From positions 310,001-374,000 of the forward strand of contig MARA01000026.1 in NCBI GenBank assembly GCA_001792895.1: a DNA stretch of 64,000 bases, read 5' to 3'. The position numbers were made by a program, and so were the translations under genes. This document shows positions 1 through 11,410 of this stretch, in pieces (within the stretch, counting starts at the first letter, position 1; the number at the start of each line of letters is the position of its first letter). This DNA comes from Lentinus brumalis. Lineage: Eukaryota; Basidiomycota; Agaricomycetes; Polyporales; Polyporaceae. The notes beneath the pieces were generated by a model that saw only the letters and a list, made by a program, of their open reading frames with translations, was not told the origin of the DNA and did not search any database.

Positions 1-420
1 GACATCGACGACGTACGGCTCGGGGTGTCTGTGATAGAGAAGTCATCGCTGTAAGCAGGCGTCTCGTCAGGCTGTTCTTCCGTGGGTGCAGGGAAGGCGT
101 CCCGGTTGGCACGCATGACCCGGATGACGTCGCTCAGCATATAGACCGGGCTCCAGCTGGTAGGTGTCTCCGTGAACCCAAGGGTGAATACGAGCCCAAC
201 TACATCGCCGTATTCAAGCTTCTTCTGCGCGCACTCCGCGATGGGACGGAGCACCCCGTTCTCGATAGCTCGAACCTTGGGCGGGCGAGGGTTGGCACGA
301 TGCGTTCTAGACTTGGCGTGGGCCGCCTTCACCCAAGGATGGACGCTGTCCGGAGCACGTGGTTGAGGTCCCGAGTCTGGTGGGGAAAGAACATGGGACG
401 CGCATGAAGAACCTCATCAT
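1..420 (-). CDS. Partial hypothetical protein, continues off left edge
   Basis: Reading the reverse strand, one frame stays open for about 130 codons up to the window edge, without an ATG inside it. It encodes a Pro/Arg-rich stretch (PPDSGPQPRAPDS, HRANPRPPKVRAIENG) followed by a hydrophobic, globular-looking part (EYGDVVGLVFTLGFTET, YMLSDVIRVMRANRD). That composition, ordered hydrophobic segments after a disordered linker, looks like an internal exon rather than noise. I do not recognise the family. The start lies upstream on the reverse strand beyond about 420 and the end lies outside the window. A spurious open frame is possible. Confidence 0.4.
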
Positions 421-687
421 CGCGAGATGACCGTTCTGCCACTCAAGCCGCGGAACACGGCCTATGTTGAAGCCCGGGACCGTAACAACGTACTCCTCGA
501 CATCCTAATGCGATGTAAGCCTGCCGGTATCGAGCACTCGGCAAACGCACGTACACGCTGGAGTTCCCATATCTCCCGGTCATGGTATGTTTCTATTGCG
601 AAGGAGTAGGACGCCTTAAAGCCGGCAAAATGAGTGCTACACGCCGTTGTCAGAGAAGCCCCAAGCCATTGAAGCGTGTATGCACTC

Positions 688-1408
688 TTACATGCGGGAC
701 TCCTCCAGATCGGGAGGCGGCTCGTTATTTCCCCAGACCAGGTTGCCGGTATCGTAAGGCTCGGCCTCCGAGAATACGCCAGCGTTACGTCATCACGGCG
801 GGGTTCGATGTGCCAGTGTAGCACGCCTGGACACGTACGGTGAGCACATTCCGTGGGGCGATGATGCAATGTACAATCCATTCGTTAGGTCTCGAGGCCC
901 GTTTGATTTCGATGAGGGGTTTCTTCGTCGAGAGCGAGCGTACTGCGTCAGCAAACGGGATGTGGTGGTACTGATACCGGTGCATCTTCCAGTGATGCAA
1001 AGCGGCGTGAGTCTCAGGATCCATGAGCGCGCGGGAGTTTTTGCGACAAGTGTACAGCAGACAAGTAGGGTTGTATGGTTGAAGCGACGGATGGCACTGT
1101 GGCCCTTCATGAAATATATACTCTGAAGCGAGAACCAGCAAACGGACGTTGCTAAGGGTTGCAGGAGGCGAGGCATCGCAGTCTTGGAGAGAGCACGCAG
1201 CTCAGGGGGGTGGACTGTGGGTGGAAGACTCGGAATACGGCCTCATGGCACGCTCGGAATCATTGACACTTACGGGCAGCAGGATCCGGAAGGAATGGCG
1301 AGCATCATGGTAACGATCGGCGATGTGGGCCCGGTACTTCGTATACGACACGGCGAACGCATTTTGGGGTTGGTTCGACGAGCATCGTGGGGCCAGTGAC
1401 GCGGACAT
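688..1408 (-). CDS. Hypothetical multi-exon protein (C-terminal exons)
   Basis: The last exon (765-688) encodes AEPYDTGNLVWGNNEPPPDL and ends in TAA. It joins in phase, through a 73-nt intron with a strong GTACGT donor, to an exon ending at 839 that encodes MDPETHAALHHWKMHRYQYH and a short basic, hydrophobic tract. Farther upstream, a frame ending at a GTAAGTG donor near 1274 (SASLAPRCSSNQPQNAFAVS) is probably another exon, but the junction between them is not resolved. The product is not recognised. The phase-consistent last junction is the main support. Confidence 0.35.
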
Positions 1409-1410
1409 GA

Positions 1411-3712
1411 CTGCGGCCGGGACATGATCGTTCTTCTACAGCCTCCTGCGCGCGGTCTCGGAGCGACCTCGACTCATTGTGCGGATCTACGCAGGGATTT
1501 AAAAGGACCCGAGATCCACAGGGAACGTCCAGTCTATAACGATGCCTTCAGTGAAACGCTCCACCCGAAAGAAAACATTACCCGCACGCAGAGGTACGCG
1601 CAGGAATATGGTACGGGTGCAGGGTTTTAATGTCGGGGTATGGAGGACTCACGTTCTTATGGAGCAGATACCGTTCCCCCGGTTCTCGCCAGCCTATAAC
1701 GCAAGCTGGAGGGGCTTACGGGAGTGGAAATCAGAGGTCGCCGAAGTGGTTCGTGCCTTCTAACGCCGCGCGTTTCCGCGCGTACTGATTACGACGATTC
1801 TCTCTAGCACGCCGGCGAGAAACTTGTCCGCGGCTTGCTCTACGCCATGAACGTACTCGCCCCTCGGTTGATTCAGCTCCCCCTCCGGACCGAACCCGAC
1901 GACGTATTCGAAGCGAGCGGATGGGTCGAGGACGTTGACGTTGCCCACTGGTTCCCGCATGGAGCGAGATACACCCGGGTCGTGAAGATGCCCGGGGCAT
2001 GCCGAAAGCTGAGCAATCAGTTCACCGTAGTAACGGCCAAGGACCAGCGTCGATGCGCTCTGAACTTCTGTGTCCTCCGGCGCTTTGGACGGTTCGTGCG
2101 AGGGAATGTCTTGGTTATTCGCCACCGGAGCAGGCTTCCGGAACTAGCGACGAACATGAGCAGCTGCGAGAAGCAGTTCGTCGACGTCATCGTGGACGAG
2201 TGAGTGTGTATGTATTGTACATGCGGTCGAGACTCACCAGGCAGCTTTCCTTAGTGTCGTAGGCAGATCGACGGAGAAGTCGCAGGGGAGGCGTCGTCGC
2301 GCCGCATGACGAGGGGCGTCTCGTATCGATAGGGCGGTTCCTGTGTCCTACAGGCGGAGGGCGTCGGTCCTAGCATTCTTCTCGACGGAGAGTGAAGAAG
2401 TAGAAGACAGTTGCATCCAAGGAGCGGCGTCTATCCGTATACGAATGGTCCAAATGGTCGCGCCACTCGTGGCGAAGCGTGTGTGTCTTCCGATAGAGAG
2501 GCAGAGGGACGGGGGACCAGACGAAGGTGGAAGAAGGGGAGAGAGTTTATTTGCAGAGACACGTGGTATATTAATCGCGAGAACATAGCCACTATATGTT
2601 GTGGGAATTCGGAGCGGGAGCATTTTAGGCGCCATGAAGTATTTGCGAGCGTTCTGTGCATGCGCCCACATGTGTGCCGAGGTATTGGTATGTTGTTCCT
2701 TTATCGGTCGAACGCTGTGACATCCGAACATAGATCGGCGAATACTTCTTTGAGGAGAACGGACTCAACGAGGTCAGACAACATGCCCCGCACTCAATTG
2801 TAGAAGGAGTGCCCGGTCCAGGTGCGGCGGGGGTTACACGCTGGATAGACGACGTCTCATATGGTCGTCGCTTCTAGGGCGAGGAAGGTATGCCATCCTT
2901 GGACTCGTTGGTCGACCGTGGACGGTCCTCGGGGACAGGCTCCGGGTGCGTCATTCACATGCGGTGGTTCTAGGGATATCGAAACATGCGAAGACGTACA
3001 CGGGTGTATCCGAGGGACATGAGGTAGGCTTTGGTGGATTCGAGGAATTCGCGCGACTTCGAGGAAAGCAGCTGACAAGTGCGGAGGGCGACAGAGAGGT
3101 AGCATGGATAGAACCAGAGAGGCTTCGTCTGTCGGAGGCCGCGCTTGCGACGCTTGTACGATGTGGACCATGCCCCAAGTCGTCCGCTGGTATTTAAAGC
3201 GCTGAGACCTCTGTAGATGGTTGCTGCAACAGAACCCCCGCCTCCATCACTGCCATTGTCAGTTTGGAGTTCATCAGTGACGCCCTTCAATATGTCTTCC
3301 GATTGCGCACCTATTTCTCGTACTGTTCTGAAACGAGGCACGTGAAGTCTCACAGCTGAGGACACCGTGAACTGACCATTGAAATCTTTGACAGATGGGT
3401 ACGTTCACCCGTTTCAAACTCAGCATTTTTTACGTGCCGGACTTACGCCTGGCCGCAGACGACTGCAACGCTTTTCGCGCGAGAAGGTGGGCTCCAGCAG
3501 CCGTTGTCGCGTTTGACTTGCGCTTAATGTGTATTGTGGGTAGCTTCGGCATTCGCTCAAAATTGTACGTGTGTATGTAGTGCGCCGGGATCTCTAGGTG
3601 ACGATTGTCCCCCCAGCTGATGTGGGGCTTGAGTAAGTCGGCCGTGAATGTGGAGGGGTTCGTTTCTACGCTCTGATCCCATTGATAGCGGCTAACGCAC
3701 AGGATTATTTAG
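1411..3712. other. Stretch with fragmentary coding signal only
   Basis: No gene can be modelled with confidence. The best piece is a reverse-strand open frame at about 2140-1760 that starts without an ATG and encodes RYYGELIAQL and EQAADKFLAGVLERI, which looks like one exon. The part just before 3713 should contain the missing N-terminus of the ribonucleotide reductase gene, but no ATP-cone start (usually an MxVxKRxG-like motif) was found there. Confidence 0.3.
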
Positions 3713-6454
3713 ACTGCTTGATAGTATCGTGAACGGGTTGACGACGGAGATATCATCTGCTGAACTACAAGTGAGTTGTCCGGCAATGGCGATGGTGGCA
3801 GTCTAACGACGACGCAGGTTCACTGTGCAACAATCGCGGCCGGTTCGGCGACGAAGCACCCCGATTTCTCGCTATTGGCGGGTCGTCTATTTGTTGCAGC
3901 GTTGCATAAGGCGACCGAGAAATCCTTCAGCTGTTGGGTGTTGGGGTACGGTAGCGGTGAGCCACCACGCACGCAATGGTGCCGCAGCACCTTGACGAGT
4001 GATGATGCGTTGTTTCAGACAGCGAAACGGTCCTTGATCCCGAATTGATTCGCCTGGTGCAAGTATACGGGACCGAGCTCGAGGACATCATCGCCCACTC
4101 GCGCGATTTCAGTTTTACCTAGTACGTGGTTTTCGAGACGTCAGGTCTGTGAACTATTACTGAACGTTCCCCTCAGCGCCTCAATTCACTCGCTCGCGCA
4201 TTCGTATCTTCTGCGTGCTGATGGCAGGGTGATTGAATGCCCTCAGCACATGTATATGCGTGTCGCGCTATCGATTCACAAGGACAATATTCCTCTGGTT
4301 GTGCGTACGTACGAAGCCCTCTCTCGCCAACAATTCACCTTCGCGACCCCCGTCCTCGCCAACGCCGGCACGTTGAGGGCGCACTTCGCGTCATGTTTCC
4401 TGTACACACCCAATCTCTCCAATCCGGAAGGGATGATGAAGAGCGCGCACGACCTCGATCTTATGTGGCTGGCGGATGGAGGCATTGGATTGTCGCTGGC
4501 AGAAGTCCCTTGTCGTCGGTAAGAGCACACGATGCATCATCCCGCTGCACAACGAGGTTTCTGACGTGCGTTCTTCTGCAGTCCTCGCCCTCATTTCCAG
4601 CCGGGAGTGCTTCCCCTGATGCGCTTGTATGATGCCCACGCCGAATACATGTCGTTGTGGCGTCAGACACGTTCGGCCGCGGCGACCGTGTATCTCCCGA
4701 TCTGGCATGGCGACGTTCGTACGTTTGCCACATCGCGTACGAACCGTGCGGCCCGACACGAGCAAGTCAAGAACCTATACGCGGCGGTGTGGGTGCCGGA
4801 TGTATTGTGAGTTCGATGAAGGCGCCTCAGGGCAAGCGCTGACGAGGGTCACTATTATAGCATGGAACGGTCGGACGCCGACGAGGAGTGGAACTTGTTT
4901 GACCCGAAGGACGTCCCGGCGCTTCAATGGACTTATGGCGAGACTTTCACCGCGCAGTACCTGGACTACGAACGGTCGGTCGCCCCAGTTGCGACGGTAC
5001 AGGCGCGCGAGATTTGGAAGATGATATGTCGTGCGCAACAAGAAAGCGGCGTGCCCTTCATCCTGTTCCAGGATGCGATCAATGGTGGGTTCATTCAGTT
5101 TCGTGCGCGCGGAGTCGCAGACACCAATATCTCTTGCATTCGTCTGCAGCGAAGAATAACGAATCTCATCTGGGCATAGTGAAGACGTCGAACCTGTGCA
5201 CGGAGATCGTCCAGTTCTCGTCCAGGGAGCAGACCGCCGTGTGCACTCTTGCGTCGATTGCGGTCCCGCGATTCGCTCACCCCACCGAGGAGTTCGATTT
5301 TGAAGGTCTGCATGAGACGACGAAGTTGGCGGTCCAAGGGTTGAACCAGCTTATCGACATGGACAACTACCCTACCCCGGAGGCTCGCATGTCCGCGCAG
5401 AAAACGCGTGCGCTGGGGGTTGGGGTGCAGGGCTTGGCAGATGCGTTCATAATCTCCCGGATTCCTTTCGGTTCTTCGCTGGCGCGGGACTTGAACACAG
5501 CCATATTCGAGACCGTGTATCATGGGGCGTACGAGGCAAGCACGGAACTCGCGCAACTGGATGGTCCGTACCCGTTATTTGAGGGGTCACCTGCCTCGGG
5601 CGGAACGCTCCAACACGACATGTGGCCCGAGGAGGTGGAGAGCGGGCGTTACGACTTCGGGCGACTTCGCACAAGTATCAAGACTTACGGGTTGCGCAAT
5701 TCGATGTTGACTGCACAAATGCCTACGGCGTCCACTTCGAGGTTGCTGGGCAACTTCGACGGTACTGAGCCCTACACAAGGTACGTCGTGGGATCATGCA
5801 GTTGCTGGACACGCACTGACGCGGATGCGTTACCATCGCAGCAACGTTCTTGTGCGACGGGTTATCAGCGGGGACTATACGGAAGTGTGCCCGTGGCTTG
5901 TGCGCGACCTAGAGTCACGCGGCATTTGGACGGAAGATGTACGGGTTTCGATTTTGAAGAGTCACGGTAAGTACGTCGTCTTCGTGGTCCGAGGTGCGCG
6001 GCTCACGTGTCGTAGGTTCGGTGCAGGACATCGCTTCTGTGCCAGAGGATTTGAAGGAGTTGTATCGCACTGCTTGGGAGATCGAGCCGACAAGGATCGT
6101 CGACCTTGCAGCCGACAGGGGTCCGTTCATAGATCAGACGCAGTCCATGTCGCTTAACATGGTGCGGCCCTCGCCGGACGATTTGGTGAGCCGACCGTCT
6201 TGTTGCGGCCGAACCGTTATGACTGATGCGGGCATGATCCTTGGCAGATGTGCCTTCAGCTGCATGCATGGCGTCGAGGCCTGAAGACCGGAGTCTATTA
6301 TCTGCGAACAAAGGCGCCTGCCAGCATGCTGAGCTACGGTGTGGCGGGAATGAAGGTACCGAAGAAGCACTCTGAAGGCCGGGGTAAGGCGTCGACGTCG
6401 CAAGGTTCGAGGTCCGCTGTCGAGCCGCATTGCGAAGGGGGCTGTGCAGCCTAG
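3713..6454 (+). CDS. Ribonucleotide reductase large subunit (R1), divergent paralog
   Basis: Class I R1 reduces ribonucleotides to deoxyribonucleotides with R2. Ten exons splice in phase: 3713-3770, 3818-3956, 4019-4121, 4177-4518, 4582-4806, 4861-5084, 5150-5780, 5842-5966, 6016-6185, 6248-6454, giving 740 residues after the unresolved N-terminus. Family landmarks are present: HPDFSLLAGRL of the ATP-cone border, the first active-site Cys in FASCFL, SNLCTEI (Asn, Cys, Glu of the active site), the partner Cys in AVCTLASI, MPTAST, and the radical-transfer pair in KTGVYYLRT. The protein ends HCEGGCAA, a Cys pair at the tail. Odd points: the loop normally reading GGxKRxGA is RQTRSAAA, and the RATGSYIxGTNG segment is replaced by a Pro/Arg-rich stretch. 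The first half of the ATP cone was not found. No stop or frame break occurs, so I infer it is under selection rather than a pseudogene. Confidence 0.88.
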
Positions 6455-7428
6455 AGGTGTCGGGAGGTGGTATGTATTCCTTGCGGGGCGAGGTCGCGGA
6501 GCAGGCTGAAGCGAACTCGGACGAATTCGTTGCAATACCGGAGACGAAGATTTGCAGCTCGCGGATAGATCTTTTGAACGTCTCGTGCGTTTGGCTGCAG
6601 GCGGCCCTTGCTGATGTACTTGTGTCATTGAGGAATGATGTCTCGCGCGGGTACTCGGGACACGAATGCTTGTAACAGTTGATCTGTGTATACAACGTTC
6701 TCATGCGTGATGCAGGTGTCTTTGGATTCTGGGGGATGTCGGGTGGAGCCCTGAATTCCTTTGTCCCTCTTACCAGCGGCTTCAAAAGTCCATAATGCAA
6801 CTCAGCCTCGTGACGGAGCTGCCGGTTTGACCAGGACCGCCCAATTTTTGACACAGTGAATAATCCGTGGCGACGCCGCCCGCATGAGTTCGTCGCAGGT
6901 GACCGTGCCAGAAGTGGGATGGCGGCAGGAAGAGTAGATCAACATGCACTCATGACGCCGCTGTGGGTGTCCCTCGACGATGGTACCAATTCCTAGTTCA
7001 CAAGCCGCGGGGATGACCTCCGAGACACAGCGACCGGGCACTGGACGGCGAAACGCGGCCTGTTTTTATAAGAGCGAGTTCGAGCGCAATGTCGGCTGCG
7101 TATCATGGGCGGCAGCTTCAGGTAGCGCGACGTTCTCCTCATGAACATTAAAACACATTGTATAAGTTAATGACTTCTGATAGAAACAACAACCACCTGG
7201 AATTCTTATCGCGGCGTTCCCCAGCGACGTAGAGGTTGGCAACGCTGACACATCGCTCGATTTGCGAAGGCGTGCGCCCGCCAGATAGACAAGAGCGAAA
7301 GCGCAGGTGGATTGGAAACAATATGCGACCAGGCAGGCTACGCTTCCGAAACTAGCGTTAAAGACTACATGCTACAGGCATTGTGCTCTAATATATACTA
7401 AACATACGAGCTCCGCTCAGCGGGATTC
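6455..7428. other. Intergenic, no gene seen
   Basis: Only short overlapping open frames on both strands, none with splice-consistent partners. The long reverse-strand frame over 6003-6854 is the shadow of the R1 3' exons plus downstream sequence. Confidence 0.3.
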
Positions 7429-8400
7429 TCATTCTAGCGATATGACATCCGGAAACTCGACGACCCGCTGAGTCTCCACACGAACAGGGCGCGGCTTCTC
7501 GACCAACCAGTGGAGCGAGTTGAGAACAAAGGACACTGTGCGCACGTTCGTGCCATCTTCGGTACGCACTACCGTACATTCTACGAGGATGATATCCCCG
7601 GGCAGGATCCGACCCGGAGATATGTCCTTCATCTCGGATCGACGCACAAACCGACGGTGGGCATCGTACACGGCGTCGTGAGTCTAAAGCCACGGCGAGA
7701 CATCAGCGATCACGACCCGCGCGCTTTGGTAGAGCCACCTACCGGGGGCCTTCGTCCTCCGACCCGGGTGATTTGACAGTGAACCGTGCAGTCCTTTCCA
7801 GAGGTTGGCTCGCGGCTTCGTCATGGATGGAGGACGCATGGGCTCGGTCCAGGTCGCGGAGGAATTCGAATGTCACGTGTAGCATCGGAAGTGCGTTTCC
7901 GCGAGGCGAGCATAGGTATATGTCTTGAGCAATGCCCACAATCCACACGAGCAGGGGTCGCCCGCGATGTACCCGGTGCATTACGGCTGGGTTCTCGTCA
8001 ACCACAGCCCACGACCCGACGGCCGGGACACGATGGATGGGAAACCAAGAGCCCTCGTCGTTGCTGTACGTCAGAAACTTCCGGATGTATCTAGAATGAC
8101 GCATGAGCAGGATCGAGTGCAAGAACGTCACAGACATACCGACTGCCTTCATCCGGAACCCAAGGGTCGGTGACGAGGTCGAGCGGCCGGGCTACATAGC
8201 CGGTGGGGTCGATGTGTACAACCTTGCGGCCGGTAGGAGTATCCACTTCAAAGGCCACCCGCTGCGGCCCCTGCGGAGGAGGGTGAACACGGGCGGCGTC
8301 GATGAATCTGTAGCGGCTGTTCAGAATAGGGCGTCCCCTTAGAACAGTCGTTCGCACCTCACGCGCTTGGCGATCCCGGGTTGGGGGTCGCCTCCCGTGG
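7429..8400 (-). CDS. Hypothetical three-exon protein
   Basis: Exon 1 (about 8400-8140) encodes RDRQAREVRTTVLRG and VDTPTGRKVVHIDPTGYVARP. A GTATGT...TTCTAG intron leads in phase to exon 2 (8090-7743: RYIRKFLTYSNDEGSWFPIH, RPLLVWIVGIAQDIYL). A last exon ends at 7429 and encodes RRSEMKDISPGRILPGDIIL, then a beta-rich tail. The PGDIILVEC tail resembles a family of hypothetical proteins common in Agaricomycetes, with no known function. The second junction (GTAGGT...CTTTAG) is one base out of phase, so either a different site is used or the copy is damaged. The start codon is not fixed. Confidence 0.45.
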
Positions 8401-10165
8401 TATCTACCTGAGTTGCCGCGTCCCGTTTGATGCGGGACCCCCCTGAAGTCGCGACCTGATGAGAAGGGTTAACAGCCGACGGAAGGCCCGGTGGACGTTC
8501 ATGCATGAGACGATGGTGGGTATGGGAACGCTGACAAGATAGGGGGGGGGATGCCACCGAGGAGGCGATAGTGAGACGTGGAGGATCGAAATCTCGACGT
8601 CCACGGCTTATACTCGGGGGTACCCTCGCCCGGGGGCCCTACGACACGTGTCGCACCCGTATATGTGTTTGGGGGTCGCAGCGTTGCACTTCGTTGGTCG
8701 GGACCAACCCTGAAAGAGGATTCATTTGCGTGAATGTTTCTCCGGTCCGACGACAACTGTGTAGTAGACAGTTACAGGAAGGCCGCGCAGAAGTTTCTGA
8801 GGAACTCCGAGCGTGGATTTAGTTGGAGCTGTTGAGACGATACAACGCGGGTCCCCGGGGACGATGCAGCACGGGTTTCCAACACGTCTCAGGCAGGAGG
8901 CGACACGAAGCGAGATCCAATGTACTTGGGAGTTCCGGGGTTGTGGGTGGCAGGATCGTCGTCCCTAATGCATGTCCAGGTCCGACGGAAGGAAGCGTGC
9001 TGCGCGTGACGGACGAGACGTGCCATCCCGCGCACGGTAGGTCGTCTGAGTGGGCAAGCTTGAGAACCTAAACTCAAAGAGGAGAAACAGGAACACCTGG
9101 ATGTTGCGTCAATCCGATGCATCCTGGCACGGCGCACGACCGACTTCACAAGCAAAACTCGCATACCGAAATGAAACATATAGTCGCCTTCACGAGCCTT
9201 GTCGTTCGAATGGCGACCACGCATTTGGTCCACGGCCGTCTGCCCCCCTTCGGAGACATCAGTCAACGTTGTATTATGGAAAGGTCCGACATGCCTGGCC
9301 TGTCCGGGATGGTCCAGATGGCAGGCGACGCTGCATGTAGGCCAAACAGGGACGCACGTCACGCCTCGAGGCGAGAAGTCGATAAAGCACCAGATTTTGG
9401 CTCTGTGTCGATGGGTCGACGGACATGACAGTTTCGGGGTACGAGCCCGCGGGAGATGTACACGAAGCTACAACGGACCTCCGAGGCAGCCTCCAATCCT
9501 CCCGTCGCTACATGACCGAGAATACGGCGGCGCAACGTGACGACTTGAGGGCTGGTCGATAAGGTTTAAGGAAGCCAGTTCGCGCAGGGATTTCGACACC
9601 GACTCCCACGATACGATGATGCACGATTGGCTTCTCTCCGCGGGCTCGACGGGCCCAAGACGCGTTCCTTCTCATTAACCAGTAGTACCAGCCAATCGAT
9701 GTTCGGATACCGATAAGAGCGTAGCAGCACGCACATGTGGCGCAGGTGCGTAGTGATTCTGAGTCACACAAGCTCGACAGAAGCTGCTGATAGTGCGAAC
9801 ATGGACAGGCGTGTCCGCAGATCCGGGGTAAAACCCACGTATTGTGGGGCGTGGCGGAATCTTTAGCGGGCTTCAACAACTCCCGAAGGGTGCGGAACTT
9901 GCTGCATTATTCTAAGACCGGACCAGCGCATGGGTACCGGTATGAGACGAACCTGAAGTTTCACACGGTGCAAAGCGCAACGGACGTTTCATCGGGTCTA
10001 CTGCGTATAGCGTAGAGTAAACGATAGAGAAATACAACAACTCGTAAGCTACCCCCCCCCCACGCACACACACACACACACACACACATACAATACAGCT
10101 AGACGTCAGACTGCGGCGACGACCATGACAGGGTCACAGGTACGACAGCGACGTCTCCGTGAGTT
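8401..10165. other. Unresolved stretch with a microsatellite at its end
   Basis: Several reverse-strand open frames (about 9362-8889 and 9879-9508) have plausible composition but no splice chain that I can defend. Near the right end there is a C-run followed by an AC microsatellite. Confidence 0.25.
10052..10088. repeat. Poly-C plus (AC)n microsatellite
   Basis: A run of about ten C is followed by about 12 AC dinucleotides. Simple repeat, intergenic. Confidence 0.9.
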
Positions 10166-11410
10166 CTAGACGACGCTTTCGAGAAGATCAGAACGCGGCG
10201 CCTGTACGTGGTGGTTCACGTACCCATGCTCAACGGGTTGCAGTGCCGTGGCGAGCGAAGACGTCGCTGTTCGATACCACGAGCGAGGCTGTGCGAATAG
10301 TGGGCACGGCCAAAGCGTCAGGGAACGGTTTGTCGGAGCGAGCGGAGACGACTCACTCGCGTATCCTCCGCAGACGAATAGTCGCCGAGACAGGCCAAGG
10401 GCGGTGCTGGAGACAGTGTAGCCGTGTAGCACGAGAAATCGGCCACAGTGGTAGCAACCAGCGGCGGCCCACCAACGTTATCGGTGATCAAATCATGATC
10501 GCATTCCTACGGCATTCAACAAACATCAATTTCTTCACGCCCATGGGCACACGGGGAGTATACCGCGGGAGACATATTGTGGTGACGGCCAGAACGAAGA
10601 TGTACTCACCACGACCGTTCCAGAAGCGAGGTACGCATGTGACCCAAAGACGTCGCACATCATTCCGTGTGCCTTATCTGTCGAATAGGGAGAATACGCC
10701 CCCACGCAATTCGACGACAGTTCGTTGACAAGGAGCGGCAGATCTGGGCATGGTGATACCGCAGAGCCTCGGCCTACTGGAGTCAACGCCGACACATCCT
10801 ACCAAACGGCCCCAACCGAGTAAGTTCCTTAGTTTTGGATATAGATGCTCCGGCACTTACATCAACATCACAGACCGCACCGAACGGCCGCGCGACGGAA
10901 GACTCGGCCACTACACATGCGGTCCCGTATCGTGCACCGCCCGGGATGGCCTCCGCGGCACGTACAAGTTCTTCCTTCTCGTCGCGTAGTAGTTTGTTCT
11001 CGCGCTCAAGTGTGCGCACTCGTTGAATAAGAGGTGACACCCCGTCTATGTCGTCTGAACTGAACTCTAACATAGCCTTCAGCCTTTCGACAGTCCGCTC
11101 CAACTGTGGAATAATAAGTGAGTGCCGAACATGGGCGAATACACTACATAGGATCAAAGCTCACCTCGGCTATACGATCTCGTCGACGAGCACGGAACCG
11201 AGCTTGAGCTGGTCGGTTTGCGTTATTCATGAGGCATCCACTGTATCCGTACATGACATTGCTCACCTCTGGCGTTTCGCAGGTTATATCGTTCCTGAGC
11301 GGGGTCAAGGACATCCCGGCGGGTGGACGCGTCTCGCCGAGCAATAGCTTCGCGCCGTTGAGGAATCGTAGGACTGGGGTGTTGGGAAGGGGCCATGCAG
11401 GACGGTGGAT
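10166..11410 (-). CDS. Coiled-coil hypothetical protein, multi-exon
   Basis: Exons chain in phase from about 11410. The first seen encodes FLNGAKLLLGETRPPAGMSL. After an intron with a TTCCACAG acceptor comes LERTVERLKAMLEF followed by a Leu-heptad segment (LIQRVRTLERENKLLRDEKE), a short coiled coil without a basic region before it. Then come introns with donors GTAGGA, GTGAGTAC and GTGAGTCG. The later exons encode DLPLLVNELSSNCVGAYSPY, ECDHDLITDNVGGPPLVATT and a C-terminus ending at 10166. The start is not resolved. The heptads could suggest a bZIP-like dimerisation segment, but no DNA-binding basic region is visible, so I leave the function open. Confidence 0.5.

Noticed and set aside
6003..6854. 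283-codon reverse frame opposite the R1 3' end
   Set aside because: Overlaps exons with definite family matches on the other strand; low-complexity Ser/Arg composition.
10783..11157. bZIP transcription factor
   Set aside because: Leucine heptads are present, but no basic DNA-binding region precedes them.
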